Shown here one piece after another: positions 55,037 through 64,000 of a DNA stretch of 64,000 bases. The DNA lies in assembly GCA_023313575.1 (NCBI GenBank), contig JAJTTP010000013.1:806001-870000 (forward strand). Reading direction: 5' to 3'. The notes under the pieces are model-generated. The model did not search any database and was not told the origin of the DNA. It was given only the letters and a program-made list of their open reading frames with translations. The stretch is from Eutypella sp. D-1. Its lineage: Eukaryota; Ascomycota; Sordariomycetes; Xylariales; Diatrypaceae. Made by a program: the position numbers and the translations under genes. Numbering within the stretch: position 1 is the stretch's first letter; each line of letters begins with the position of its first letter.

Positions 55037-56654
55037 GGTGTAGGATAGATATGTCGTAATGGAAGTAAATTGTACCATACCACTGGCGTTCCTCATCAAC
55101 CTGATGAGCTAATTCATCAAGACGATCTCGGATTGTAAATTCCCAGATCCCTTTCAATCGCGCATCCATTTCTTTCCTTGTTGACTCCACTTTCACCATC
55201 TCCTCCTTCAGCCCAAGCACTGTTTCCTGTGCCTCCCGCTTCGACTGCTCGACCTCCTCTTTTAACGCATCTAGCTGATGTAGTTCCGTACTCAACGACT
55301 GACACTTTGCCGATAATTCCGTCTTTTCAAGGTCCCACGTCTCTTGCTCCTGCGTCATCGCCCCCTGCAGCGCCGACGCTTCCTCTCGCACCTCCCGGAG
55401 CTCGCGACTTGGGACCACCATGTTTTCGTTCTTGCCAATTCTATCCCCATTATTGGCTGTGGGCAGACTTTGGGGAGTTAAGATGTCGTGTTCGGGAAGC
55501 CGTGCTCTCTTGTTCGGTTTTGGATGCTTCTTATGGAGCCGGAACCTTGCATTATACAGCTTGTTGGTCCAATTCCTAGCCAACCACGACTCCACGATTT
55601 TGTGGTCGCGGGCGACCTCGGGAGGGGTGGTTGGCCTTTCGGCCACCAACGGCGCGTTCTTGAAGGCGTTGAGGTCCGCGTCGGCAAGCTGGAGGACTTC
55701 GTCGACGTCCTCGTCCGTCACCGCGACGCTCCACCCCTCCTTCTCGTACGCCATCTGCAGGAGGCGGGTGAGTCCACTGTTCTCCCACCCAGGCTGATCC
55801 TTCTTGAAGAATGCGGTGGCCCTGGTGGCCTCGAAACTGAGCCTGTTGAGCGGCTTGCCGCTGTAAGTCAACGCGGAGACGTCCTTGCCGCGTTTACGTG
55901 TGTCCCGGATGTCCCTGCGGAGGTATCTGACCTTGGTCTGGATATTGGTGCTATAATCCTGCAAATAGGGTTTTTTGGTTTTGCAAAAGTGTTGTCGGAT
56001 GTACCGCGCCACATACCAGCGCATCTTGAAACATAGCGTGTCGTCAGCCTCAACCCACCGAATGATTTGTCGCAGGATCGGTCCGTCCAGGCTCATGACC
56101 AGCGTTTGGTTAAGATACCGCACATCCGGCTGAGCACGTACCTCCTCGTCGGTGGATCCTAAGCCATATATCGACTGCATCGACTGCCAGCGATCTGTCA
56201 AAACCTTTTGCTTATGTTTTTTCCTGCCGCTCTTGGCCACGGACATATTGGTGGCTCCCCCACTGGAGATCTTGTGTGAAGTGGGTGGTGGTAGTTTCTG
56301 GCTTTTGGTTGCCGCTTGCTTGTGGCCATCAACGTCTCCGGCTATATTACTATCACCGTGTTTCCGATGCAGATCATACTGCGGGTTGGCGGTATATGTT
56401 GGTGAATTTTCCTTCTCCAGTTCGCCGCCTCCCATAAGGTGGTCCTGGACGTCGCCGGAAGTAAATTGCGCATGAGCTTGACATTGCTGCTCTGTGGTGC
56501 CGTCACGGATCGGTTCTGCAGTAAAAAAGCTTGCTTCCGATGACGTATAGTCCGAAGAGGAGTCATAGTCATATACCACCCGCTCCCCCTTGCCTATGCT
56601 TCTCAGATTGTACTGCCCAATCTCGTCCGAGCCGATCTCCACGTGCTGATCCAT
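54879..56654 (-). CDS. Coiled-coil protein, unknown; 3' end uncertain
   Basis: The frame has 591 codons. The N-terminal 150 residues are acidic then basic and low-complexity (KKHKQKVLTD). The middle, about 170-390, looks folded and well conserved in style: SLDGPILRQIIRWVEADDTL, CFKMRWYVARYIRQHFCKTK, LNRLSFEATRATAFFKKDQP and LTRLLQMAYEKEGWSVAVTD. Residues about 430-530 form a coiled coil (LREVREEASALQGAMTQEQE and EEVEQSKREAQETVLGLKEE). The family was not recognised. The last 50 codons run through the start of the secreted-protein gene and read as noise, so the real end is probably near 55060, through an intron at GTATGG (about 55060) or a lost stop. Confidence 0.6.
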   Translation of the reverse strand: MDQHVEIGSDEIGQYNLRSIGKGERVVYDYDSSSDYTSSEASFFTAEPIRDGTTEQQCQAHAQFTSGDVQDHLMGGGELEKENSPTYTANPQYDLHRKHGDSNIAGDVDGHKQAATKSQKLPPPTSHKISSGGATNMSVAKSGRKKHKQKVLTDRWQSMQSIYGLGSTDEEVRAQPDVRYLNQTLVMSLDGPILRQIIRWVEADDTLCFKMRWYVARYIRQHFCKTKKPYLQDYSTNIQTKVRYLRRDIRDTRKRGKDVSALTYSGKPLNRLSFEATRATAFFKKDQPGWENSGLTRLLQMAYEKEGWSVAVTDEDVDEVLQLADADLNAFKNAPLVAERPTTPPEVARDHKIVESWLARNWTNKLYNARFRLHKKHPKPNKRARLPEHDILTPQSLPTANNGDRIGKNENMVVPSRELREVREEASALQGAMTQEQETWDLEKTELSAKCQSLSTELHQLDALKEEVEQSKREAQETVLGLKEEMVKVESTRKEMDARLKGIWEFTIRDRLDELAHQVDEERQWYGTIYFHYDISILHHVLLQASSRGYMLSTMPCMGHSDPRAFRPSHPRAVYQRRRCWAREHHRLRGC

Positions 56655-57384
56655 AGAGGCAAGTGGGTAGATCGTGAAAATATATGCTTATATCCTGTTG
56701 AGCCAAGAGTATTGCGGAACAAGCTTGGGAATGATCTCAGGATAGGGGCATTGAAGATCAAGAGTGTGATATTGGGAGGCCAAAGAGACCTGATCTATCC
56801 AATACTTATAGTTGTGTTATGAATATTTATACATATTCTTTTCAGATTCTCAGGTTCGCCAAAAGGCATCAAGACGAGCAAATGCATGTTTCCTCAAGTT
56901 GAAGAGACTCGGTCGGGGTTAAGAGAATCAAGTGTACCCATGTGCTCGGGTACTTCGTATACTCACATTTACCTAGGTCGTGTAAGATGGTTACATGTAT
57001 CTTTGCACGGTCTCAGACCATATCATTAAGAAATGTTAGCCGTAAAGAGGGGAAAAAAAGAAACAAGCATCTGTGGCCCCGCCACTTTCTGTGGCTTACA
57101 GGCATAATATCTGTGCACCGTCATGCAAATGCTTTTTAGCAGTCTCAGGTAGGTGATCATATCAGCTTCCTCTGCTATATTATTCGTGAAAATATACATA
57201 TATAAGGCCATCACACTGCATGCGAGTCCCTTTAACTTAAAATGCAGGAGCATATCACTTTTAAGCAACGCTTAGTCGATACGAAAGAAAAAAAAGAAAA
57301 TCTGTTATCTTTCAAAAATAGGCATATTCTGGATGTATTTTAACTTACGATATCGGGAAGCCGCAGAGGTCGCCTACCTCACCT
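56655..57384. other. Intergenic upstream of the coiled-coil gene
   Basis: About 0.73 kb. Holds the promoter of the coiled-coil gene and the 3' flank of the minisatellite gene. Nothing else recognised. Confidence 0.6.
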
Positions 57385-58185
57385 TCACTCTCGCTTCGAG
57401 TCGTCGAAGTACTGGCCCTTCTGCCTTCTCAAGCCCGGGGCGCCCTCATCCGCGAACCTGATGCTTCGCCTGGTAACAGTGGGGGCGGCGGATGCGCCCG
57501 AACTACTCCCAGCCTGCGCGTTCTCCTCGTCCCCAAGTTCAAGATCGAAGAGCGCTCCCGCCAGATCGAGCTCCTCCTCCTGAGTCTGTCTCTGTTTTCT
57601 CTCCTTCTGCTCCTGCTTCTTCCTCTCCTTCTGCTCCTGCTTCTTCCTCTCCTTCTGCTCCTGCTTCTTCCTCTCCTTCTGCTCCTGCTTCTTCCTCTCC
57701 TTCTGCTCCTGCTTCTTCCTCTCCTTCTCCTTCTTGGCGTCCTCGCTCTCGTTGTCCTCACCAACCAGCCCGTGGATCCCGCGGCTAGAACTGCCATGGC
57801 TGCTCTGGCGGTAGGCGGCGTGCTCGAAGCCCTCAACGTTCGGGCTGTAGGATTCGGCGAGAAGGTCAAAACAGTGAGCCTGCATCCTGCCGCACTTTTC
57901 GACGAGCGCAGCGGCGGCCACCTCGTTCCACCCCTCGATCTCGAACACGTGATCGGCCTCCGCGAGGGCCAGCTCTAGCTGAATGTCCCGCTCCATCTCC
58001 GCCATCTCCATCGCCTTGTCAGCGAGAACTAAGGCTCTGGCTAGATCCCGACGCGCGCGAGAGCGTCGCATGATCAACTGAGTCGCCTCAAGATGGAGCG
58101 ACTCGATGTGGTCCATAGTAGTGTTGAAGGTGTTTTCAGCCATGGACGCAGCCGTGGATTCGACTGGGGAAGTGGGCTGCGACAT
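57385..58185 (-). CDS. Charged-repeat protein with coding minisatellite, unknown function
   Basis: 266 residues from ATG 58185 (MSQPTSPVES). The frame stays open to an ATG at 58281, but a GTAAGT inside that stretch suggests a leader intron, so the inner start is preferred. Residues about 20-125 are helical (TTMDHIESLHLEATQLIMRR, RARRDLARALVLADKAMEMA, DIQLELALAEADHVFEIEGW). A Ser/His-rich linker follows, then five identical copies of the octapeptide RKKQEQKE (in register ERKKQEQK), a long single-helix or coiled-coil candidate, an acidic stretch (ELDLAGALFDLELGDEE) and a basic tail (RRSIRFADEG). No family recognised. Confidence 0.65.
   Translation of the reverse strand: MSQPTSPVESTAASMAENTFNTTMDHIESLHLEATQLIMRRSRARRDLARALVLADKAMEMAEMERDIQLELALAEADHVFEIEGWNEVAAAALVEKCGRMQAHCFDLLAESYSPNVEGFEHAAYRQSSHGSSSRGIHGLVGEDNESEDAKKEKERKKQEQKERKKQEQKERKKQEQKERKKQEQKERKKQEQKERKQRQTQEEELDLAGALFDLELGDEENAQAGSSSGASAAPTVTRRSIRFADEGAPGLRRQKGQYFDDSKRE
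57601..57720. repeat. Perfect coding minisatellite, 5 x 24 bp
   Basis: CTCCTTCTGCTCCTGCTTCT+TCCT is repeated five times with no mismatch, followed by a partial unit. On the minus strand each unit encodes eight charged residues in frame, so copy-number change keeps the frame. Confidence 0.93.
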
Positions 58186-58686
58186 CTTTGCTTTCGGGCT
58201 GTTGCTTTGCTGACTTACCTGAAGTTTAGCGAAGAGAAAAGCGCTGTCAATGATCCCCGTGGATGGAAAAGAGAGTTGCAAACGTACTCGGTAGGATGTA
58301 AAGGAGCCTGTTAAAACCAGTCAACGATTCGCCGCGGACGCCTTCAACCTACTAGAGTTTGTTGCTGTAAAAGATGCTATTGCTGTGTTTTGTGGATGAG
58401 TAACATTTGTGCTTCCTCGGGGTTCGGATAGGCGGTCATTTATATTATTTCCGACACCTACAAGGGCATTGTTTCGTTACACGACGGCCATTCTTAAACG
58501 AGGCGGTGCCTGGTCAGTTGTTTTGTGCCCTTTTTCCAGGAACATAGAGGTGCTCAATAGTATTGTTCGGCATCTGAAAGAGATCTGCTGGACATTTACG
58601 AGATGTACATAGCACATTGTTCGAAGTTTCTTTCTTTCGTGGGGAGCGATCTTTGTTCAGCCAGAAGATGGAAACGAGCGTAAGCT
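58186..58686. other. Intergenic between two minus-strand genes
   Basis: 0.5 kb. Promoter and possible leader intron of the minisatellite gene. Nothing else recognised. Confidence 0.6.
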
Positions 58687-60087
58687 CTAGGTTTTATCTC
58701 TCACCCCTAAAACAACCCAATCGCAAGCCACGGTCCAGAGGCCCAGGTTCACGAGCTCAACCTCCCAAGTTGGCCTCGCGATTCCTACCACGGTACCGGG
58801 AACGACCTTATTCCTCCGTGCAAGGCCCAGCAGCCTACCTGGGCCTGCGAGAAGAGCCTTGAAGTCGTCAGCGCCAGGTCGAGCGTCCGCGCCCATCCTC
58901 TCTGGTGTCGTGTTATCTGCCTCCACATGGTCGCGGCGGCCACGAATAAGCGCCATTCCCGGCGCCTCGCGCACTTCCTCAATCACAATCCTGGCAACCA
59001 AGTCTTGACCAACGCCACCACCATCAGTCCGATCCACCACAACGCTCCTGTTACCACCTCCAATGCTGCCGCCGGCTTCGATCTCGACGAGCCAGTCGCG
59101 CAACTCGGCCGCAAGGCCGCCGGGCACATACTTTGCGGCGTTCCCCTTCCTGCCTTTGCGGCCCTGTGGCGAGAACACATCGGGTAAGGGGTCGCGGCGG
59201 ATGACTGTCTCAGAGTCGCGCTCGGACTGCTTGAAGCGCGGGGCGCGGTGAAAGGTCGGCTGAGCCGATGCTGTTGTCGCATCCGGATCCTTGGAGTGCT
59301 GGTGGTTCGGTGTTGGGAGGCCATCTTCGCTTTCGGTGTGGGGCGGTAGCCCTAGTGGCGAGGATTCATCTAAGTCGCCTATTTCTTCCATAACTGTGTC
59401 GACCGCATCTCGTTCCACGGGTGGTGTGGAGGCCGACACGCCCTCCTCTTTGTCTTCACCGTCGGTGTCCGCGGGCTCGGAAGAGACAATGGATCCTAGA
59501 CGCCGTCGCTTGAGTGAGCGGGCCCTCGACTCGAAATCGACATCCCTATCGTCATCTCCATCATCGTTCATCCCGTATTCAACCTCAGCATCCGCGAAGT
59601 CCCAGAAAGACGGTGGCGAAGTCCAGTTCTCAATTAGGTCACGCGCCCCCTGGCGCGCTATCACCTCTTCATCATCGTCATCATCATCAACAACATCACC
59701 ACGCGCTGCCTCTGCCGCCGCGCCGACATGCTCCCCAGACGAAGACGGGGGCGACGAGCTGACAATAACATCATCGTCGAACCTATCCGCGTTGCGGCGG
59801 GGCTTGCGGAGAAACGTCCGCGGCTGCGCCGCGATCGCGGTCGCCGGAGTGGCGGCAGCCACTGACGACGACGGTGCGAAAGGGGCGGGCGAGCCCGACG
59901 CCCTGGGGGTGGAACGGAGACTGAACCTCGGTGTTGCCTGGAACTGCTGCTGTTGTTGCTGTTGCTGATTCTGCTGTTGCAATGGCGGCAAGGACCTCGG
60001 GGTCTCGACCCTGGTCTGTTGGGACCTCCTCGGCACCAAGAACCGATGTGGTGTCGGGGTCTGCGGCGGCGGAGGAGGCGCCATCAC
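58687..60087 (-). CDS. Uncharacterised protein with conserved-looking C-terminal domain
   Basis: A single exon of 466 residues. The first 320 are disordered: Pro-rich start, a Gln tract (QQQNQQQQQQQQ, about 38-49), acidic runs (DDDDDDEE) and a possible nuclear signal (SLKRRRLG). The last about 150 residues look folded: AKYVPGGLAAELRDWLVEIE, DLVARIVIEEVREAPGMALI, DFKALLAGPGRLLGLARRNK and VVPGTVVGIARPTWEVELVN, ending LWTVACDWVVL. The alternation of beta-like strands around a ligand-facing Gly/Pro loop would fit an OB-type fold, which would suggest nucleic-acid binding. This is a weak inference. It is probably nuclear. The next gene upstream on the same strand, MRC1, acts in replication, but there is no sign of a functional link. 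Confidence 0.7.
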   Translation of the reverse strand: MMAPPPPPQTPTPHRFLVPRRSQQTRVETPRSLPPLQQQNQQQQQQQQFQATPRFSLRSTPRASGSPAPFAPSSSVAAATPATAIAAQPRTFLRKPRRNADRFDDDVIVSSSPPSSSGEHVGAAAEAARGDVVDDDDDDEEVIARQGARDLIENWTSPPSFWDFADAEVEYGMNDDGDDDRDVDFESRARSLKRRRLGSIVSSEPADTDGEDKEEGVSASTPPVERDAVDTVMEEIGDLDESSPLGLPPHTESEDGLPTPNHQHSKDPDATTASAQPTFHRAPRFKQSERDSETVIRRDPLPDVFSPQGRKGRKGNAAKYVPGGLAAELRDWLVEIEAGGSIGGGNRSVVVDRTDGGGVGQDLVARIVIEEVREAPGMALIRGRRDHVEADNTTPERMGADARPGADDFKALLAGPGRLLGLARRNKVVPGTVVGIARPTWEVELVNLGLWTVACDWVVLGVRDKT

Positions 60088-60816
60088 GTCCAGGCCAAAC
60101 AGCGGCTCATTTGATTTAAGTTCAGTCTCTCAACCACCAGTATATCTAACTATGACAACAACATGCGGCAAAGCGGGTTCCAGGACGCTGTCAGAACGCG
60201 GTTACGCTGATACTGAAGTCTATTCATAATTAGATTGTCTGTGTAAGTTCGTGCTGGGCAACCGGAAAGGGGTCGCGAGAAGACCGCCGTCAATTAAGTG
60301 GTACGGGGAGCATCGTTTGGGGAAGTCAAGAGCTAGGTTACCTTGTCATTATTCATGGATGTGAATGAAGGGAGTTTTGATTGGTTGCTGTTAACGAATA
60401 AGGGAAGTTAGAGAACAGCTATGCATTTATCAAGGCTACTAGCCTAATAAGGTACTATGTTTACAGCGATATTTACGTACAAAGGGCCATCGGAGACATC
60501 ATCCATATATATTTGCGACCGTCGGGACAAGGCACGAAGAGATAGATGAGTGAGCAAGTTGAGTTCCAAAGCCAGAATTCCATTTCATTCCTGCGCTACC
60601 GGCAGCTTACGAAAAAAAAAAGGTGACCAGAATAGCTACAACGCAACCGAAGGGCAACCCCATGGCCTATACGCAATGCAACGCCTCGTACTCGATTAAG
60701 AACGCCAACCAAAACCTCCAGTCGCCCATACGTATTTATATATCATACAATCCACAGCAACAGCCCAATAGAGACTAATGAATGAATCAGAAAAACGAAA
60801 AACCAACGGCATCGCT
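60088..60816. other. Intergenic between MRC1 and the uncharacterised gene
   Basis: 0.73 kb. MRC1 3' flank and the promoter of the 58687-60087 gene. Nothing else recognised. Confidence 0.6.
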
Positions 60817-63800
60817 TTACTCGAACCTGCCGGCACCAAAGAGGCCGGAGACGGCCTTCTTCTGGCCCTCGACGCCTCTCCACTTCTTCTTCTCGCGCCG
60901 CCGCTCGGCATCCGCGACCGCCGCGCGGCGCTCGTTCTCGCGCGCGAAGTAGTTGATGCCGGAGCCGCGGCCCGCCGTCCTCTTGAGCTTCACTGCGTCC
61001 TCGCCGCCGGTCGTCTTTCCCGCTCCCATTCCCATTCCCATTCCTCCTCCGGACTTGCTGATCTGGGACGCGGACGCCCCACCGTTGCCGCTGCCGCTGC
61101 TAGAGGCAGAAGAGTTCGAGATCAGCGAGTTCGTCGTCGCTTTCCGCAACAGCGCGGGGACCTTGAAGCCCCCGTTCCCGCCGCCGGCGCCTGTCGCTGC
61201 GAACGCGAGGTGGTTGCTATTGCTGCTGCTGCTGCTGTTCGACGAGGCGCTGCGCTTGAGCGCGATGCGGTCGACGACCTCGACTGTCCTGGCAGTAGTA
61301 GTGTTTTCTTTGTTGGTGGATGACGACCGGCGCTCGCCGCCCTCCCCTTCTTCTCCCTCGCTGTCGGACCCGATTTCTGTGGCCGGGATGATGGATGCGA
61401 TAGAGGCGTTTGGCTCGTCCAGCAGTGTCGAAAGCGAACGCCGGACCTCGGTCAGCGTGGACGGGCGCGCGGCGTCCTCCATACGCCGGGCGTGGGGCGC
61501 GGGCCGCGAGGGATGATGGTCGACCATGCGGGAGCGCTTGCGGCCCATGTTCGTGTTCGCCGCCGTGGTCGGTTGGCTGTTAGGGATGGACTCCTCGCCG
61601 TGGTGGCCGGCGCCCTGGTCCTGACTCTGGCTCTCGCTGTCGCCGCCACTATCAGCGGCGAAGTTCTCGCCGAAGTCCCACTCGTCGTCGCTGTTCCTGT
61701 CCTCGATGCTCTTGAGGAACGCGGCGTTGCGCGGGTTCTCGGCGATCTTGCCGATGCGCTCGTCCGCGAGCAGCGCCCTCTGCATCTTGGCGAATTGCCG
61801 CCGCTTCATGCGCCGCCGGGCCTCCCCGCCGTCGTCCGAGTCCGACAGGTCGAAGTCGTTGCCGTCTCCGCCCCCGCCGCCCCGCCGCCGCTTGCGGAGG
61901 TTGCCCGTCGTGAGGTCGCGGAACAGCTTGTCCACCTGCGCCGCATCGGCTGCGCGTTCGCGGTCACTAAATTTTTATATACGTCAGTTTATCGATCGTT
62001 AATTTTCTCTTGGGATTAGGGTGATGCGGCGGTCGGTTTACTCACGCGTAGAATCCCGCCATCTTCGCCGCGTCTGCGTCATTGCCGGCCGCGTCATCGA
62101 TCATCTCCTTGGCCAGCTCCTCGTCGTCCTCGCTGGAATCCTCGCCGTCCGCCCCGCCGAGCCCGGCGTATTCGTCCTCGGACTCCTCGGCCTCCTGCTC
62201 AAGCCACTCCTTCGCCTCGCCCATTCTCTTCCTGAGCTTCTCCTGCACGCGCTTCTTCCTCTTCGCGGCCTTCTCCATCATTCTGAACGCGCTCTTCGCG
62301 CTCGACTCTTCCTGGTTGCTTGGCGCGACGTCTCTACCTGCGGTGGCGGCGGACGGGCCAGCGCTGGGGCTTTCTGGGGCTGCTGTCGGCGGCAGCGAGG
62401 AGATGGACAGCGACGCTTCGCCTCTGCGCCGCAGCTTGCCTTTCCTCTTCACCAGCGGCGAGTCTTGAATCGTCTCCTCGGGTGGCTCACTAGGCAGCAT
62501 GACCGTCGACATCGTGGAATGCGGGGGTTCGACAAACCGCTGTTTTATGGGCGTGAAGTCCTGGTAACCGGCATCCTGCGTGGGGTCGATGAGCTCCGAC
62601 ATCTGCGTATTGTCCATCTCCATCAGGCTGTCAAAACCGTGGCCCTGGGACTGCGTGTAGTGTAGCTGGACGCCCTGTGTCTGCGTCTCGCGCCCATCCG
62701 ACGTAGTGCCTTGGGTTGGCTGGCTGTCGGGCACTTTGTCGTCCGCTTGAGACTGCCCTGCGGTGGCGGAGAATTGCGAGTCGGGGAAATTGTCCAGACT
62801 GGGCATGAATTCCTGCGGGGACCCATTGGACGGCCTGGCCTGGCTATCGTCCATAGTTCCCGCGAATATCTGAGTGAGACCCAAACCCGCAGGAGCCGCG
62901 GCTGCCACCGGCAGTCCAGGAATGAACGACTTGGTAGCGGAGCGAAGGACGGAAGTGGGAATCTTGGGTGAAGAATGAGGCCCGGATGGTGATTTTGGCT
63001 GGGTCGATTTTGGTTTCGGCGTAACTTGGATACGCTCATCAACATCATCTTCGTCATCCGACACAATTTGGGTGTGCTTCTTCGACCGGCGAGGCCTGGC
63101 AGCAGTTGGGAGTTCATCTTCCTCATCCGAGGCGGCCTGTGCGCCTTCCTCTTCGGAGTCGCCGTCGTCCTCTGCCTCATTGTCAAACATCGGGTTAGCG
63201 GCCGGCGCTTCCGAGTCGCCGTCCGCGTCCTCAGCCATCTCGTCATCTTCCGCCCCATCCTCATTTTCCTCTTCAGAACCGGAGAGTTCGATCTCCGCCG
63301 GTTCCTCTTCGCCGCTGTCCCGGAAACTGTCATCATCGCTGTCGTCCCAGCCCAGGGGGTCGTCCTCGCCGTTCTTCCTCTTCTCCTTACGGGCCTGCTT
63401 CGCCTCTTCGCGCTCGCGCTCCATGATCTCCTCGACCTCCTTGCGGGCCCGGGCGACCATATCCTCGACTTCCTCCCTCTCGCGCTCGCGCTCCTCTTCG
63501 GTCTGCACGTTGATGCCCTTCGAGCGGAGGTGCTCGAGACGACGCTCGCGCTCGAGCTTCGCCTGGGCCCTGGCGCGCTGTTGCAGGGACATGTGGAGCT
63601 CGGCGCCGGTCATGGAGGGCTTGCCTCTGCGTCCCCTACTCGCTTCCCGTGGAGGCGAGGAGAGATTGGCGAGGCGCCGGAGAGCCTCTATGGACCTAGC
63701 CGTTTGTTCCTTATTGGTGGGCAGACGGTCGAAGACGGCGTCGAGCTTGCTCTTTTTAGTGTTGGTGATCTCGAGCTCCTCATCGGACTCTATCGTAACT

Positions 63801-64000
63801 AAATTCGTTTGAGGCGGAGGTAACTTGACTCGGACTTGGCGCTTCGGTTTAGCTATTGCTGGTTTTTGGGGAGAGGCTTCGGCAATAGTGGCGACAGCCT
63901 TTCCTTTGCCTTTGTCCTGCGTCTTCTTCGACTGGGCCAGCGCGGCCGCGATGTCGAGAAGTTCGTCTTCCTCCTCCTCTTCAACCACATCAGCCGGCAC
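60817..64000 (-). CDS. MRC1: Mediator of replication checkpoint 1 (claspin homologue), 5' end outside window
   Basis: Two exons are seen, complement(64000..62046, 61966..60817), with a 79-bp GT-AG intron (GTGAGT...TTAG) of phase 2. About 1,034 codons lie in the window, and the frame is open at the right edge. Order: acidic start, SLQQRARAQAKLERERRLEH and a long charged helix, acidic patches, many SQ/TQ sites (DSQFSATAGQSQ, DSQPTQG, TQTQGVQ, YTQSQG) expected for Mec1/ATR phosphorylation, then the MRC1 domain (SAFRMMEKAAKRKKRVQEKL, MGEAKEWLEQEAEESEDEYA, EMIDDAAGN). The junction joins KMAGFYA to DRERAADAAQVDKLFRDL. The C terminus is Ser/Gly-rich. It is the fork-protection and checkpoint adaptor that travels with the replisome and activates Rad53/Cds1. 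Confidence 0.88.

Noticed and set aside
59291..59968. 225-codon plus frame, Ser-rich
   Set aside because: Antisense of the acidic, Ser-rich part of the 466-residue gene; composition only.
63026..63812. Overlapping 258- and 246-codon plus frames
   Set aside because: Antisense shadows of the acidic MRC1 region.
1..64000. CRISPR arrays, bacterial operons, ribosome binding sites
   Set aside because: The window is eukaryotic (spliced genes, RIP), and no regularly spaced repeat array is present.

Overview
The window is nuclear DNA of a filamentous ascomycete, most likely a sordariomycete-type Pezizomycotina. The signs are short GT-AG introns (46-181 bp), PLAC8, Zn2Cys6 and fungal rhodopsin-type genes, fungal versions of LTO1, the complex I 21.3 kDa subunit, saccharopine reductase, AIM24, MED1 and MRC1, and long blocks of extreme AT content made by repeat-induced point mutation (RIP).

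Region 1 (1 to about 17.2 kb) is transposon-dominated. Two heavily RIP-mutated copies of one Ty1/copia family lie with their 3' ends facing each other: copy A on + (1-3553, 5' part outside the window) and copy B on - (10100-17203, complete). B has 207-bp LTRs and a perfect CTGAT target duplication. Two solo LTRs of a second family are nested in B, each with its own 5-bp duplication. Between A and B is a 6.5-kb island of unmutated sequence holding a membrane protein gene, a PLAC8 gene, a Zn2Cys6 regulator gene and the 3' half of a rhodopsin-family gene. B sits inside a coding exon of that gene. The 5' half resumes at 17.2 kb, and the reading frame is continuous if B and one copy of CTGAT are removed.

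Region 2 (17.2-26 kb) is accessory in character: a four-exon cytochrome P450, a divergent short-chain dehydrogenase that lacks the usual catalytic Tyr, decayed coding fragments, and a secreted alpha/beta hydrolase. With the regulator in the island this resembles the debris of a small metabolic cluster, which is inference.

Region 3 (26.6-64 kb) is conserved core genome: LTO1 (+), nuo-21.3 (-), LYS9 with a GC-AG intron (-), AIM24 (+), a short Zn2Cys6/polyQ protein (+), a 674-residue disordered protein (+), MED1 (+), an unrecognised two-exon gene (+), a small secreted Cys-rich protein (-), an unrecognised coiled-coil protein (-), a protein with a perfect 5 x 24-bp minisatellite (-), an unrecognised protein with a conserved-looking C terminus (-), and MRC1/claspin (-, running off the right edge). 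Two long gaps (35.3-40.7 and 41.7-45.3 kb) hold no gene I can support. Gene models were made by eye from splice motifs and family resemblance. No searches or computed statistics were available.
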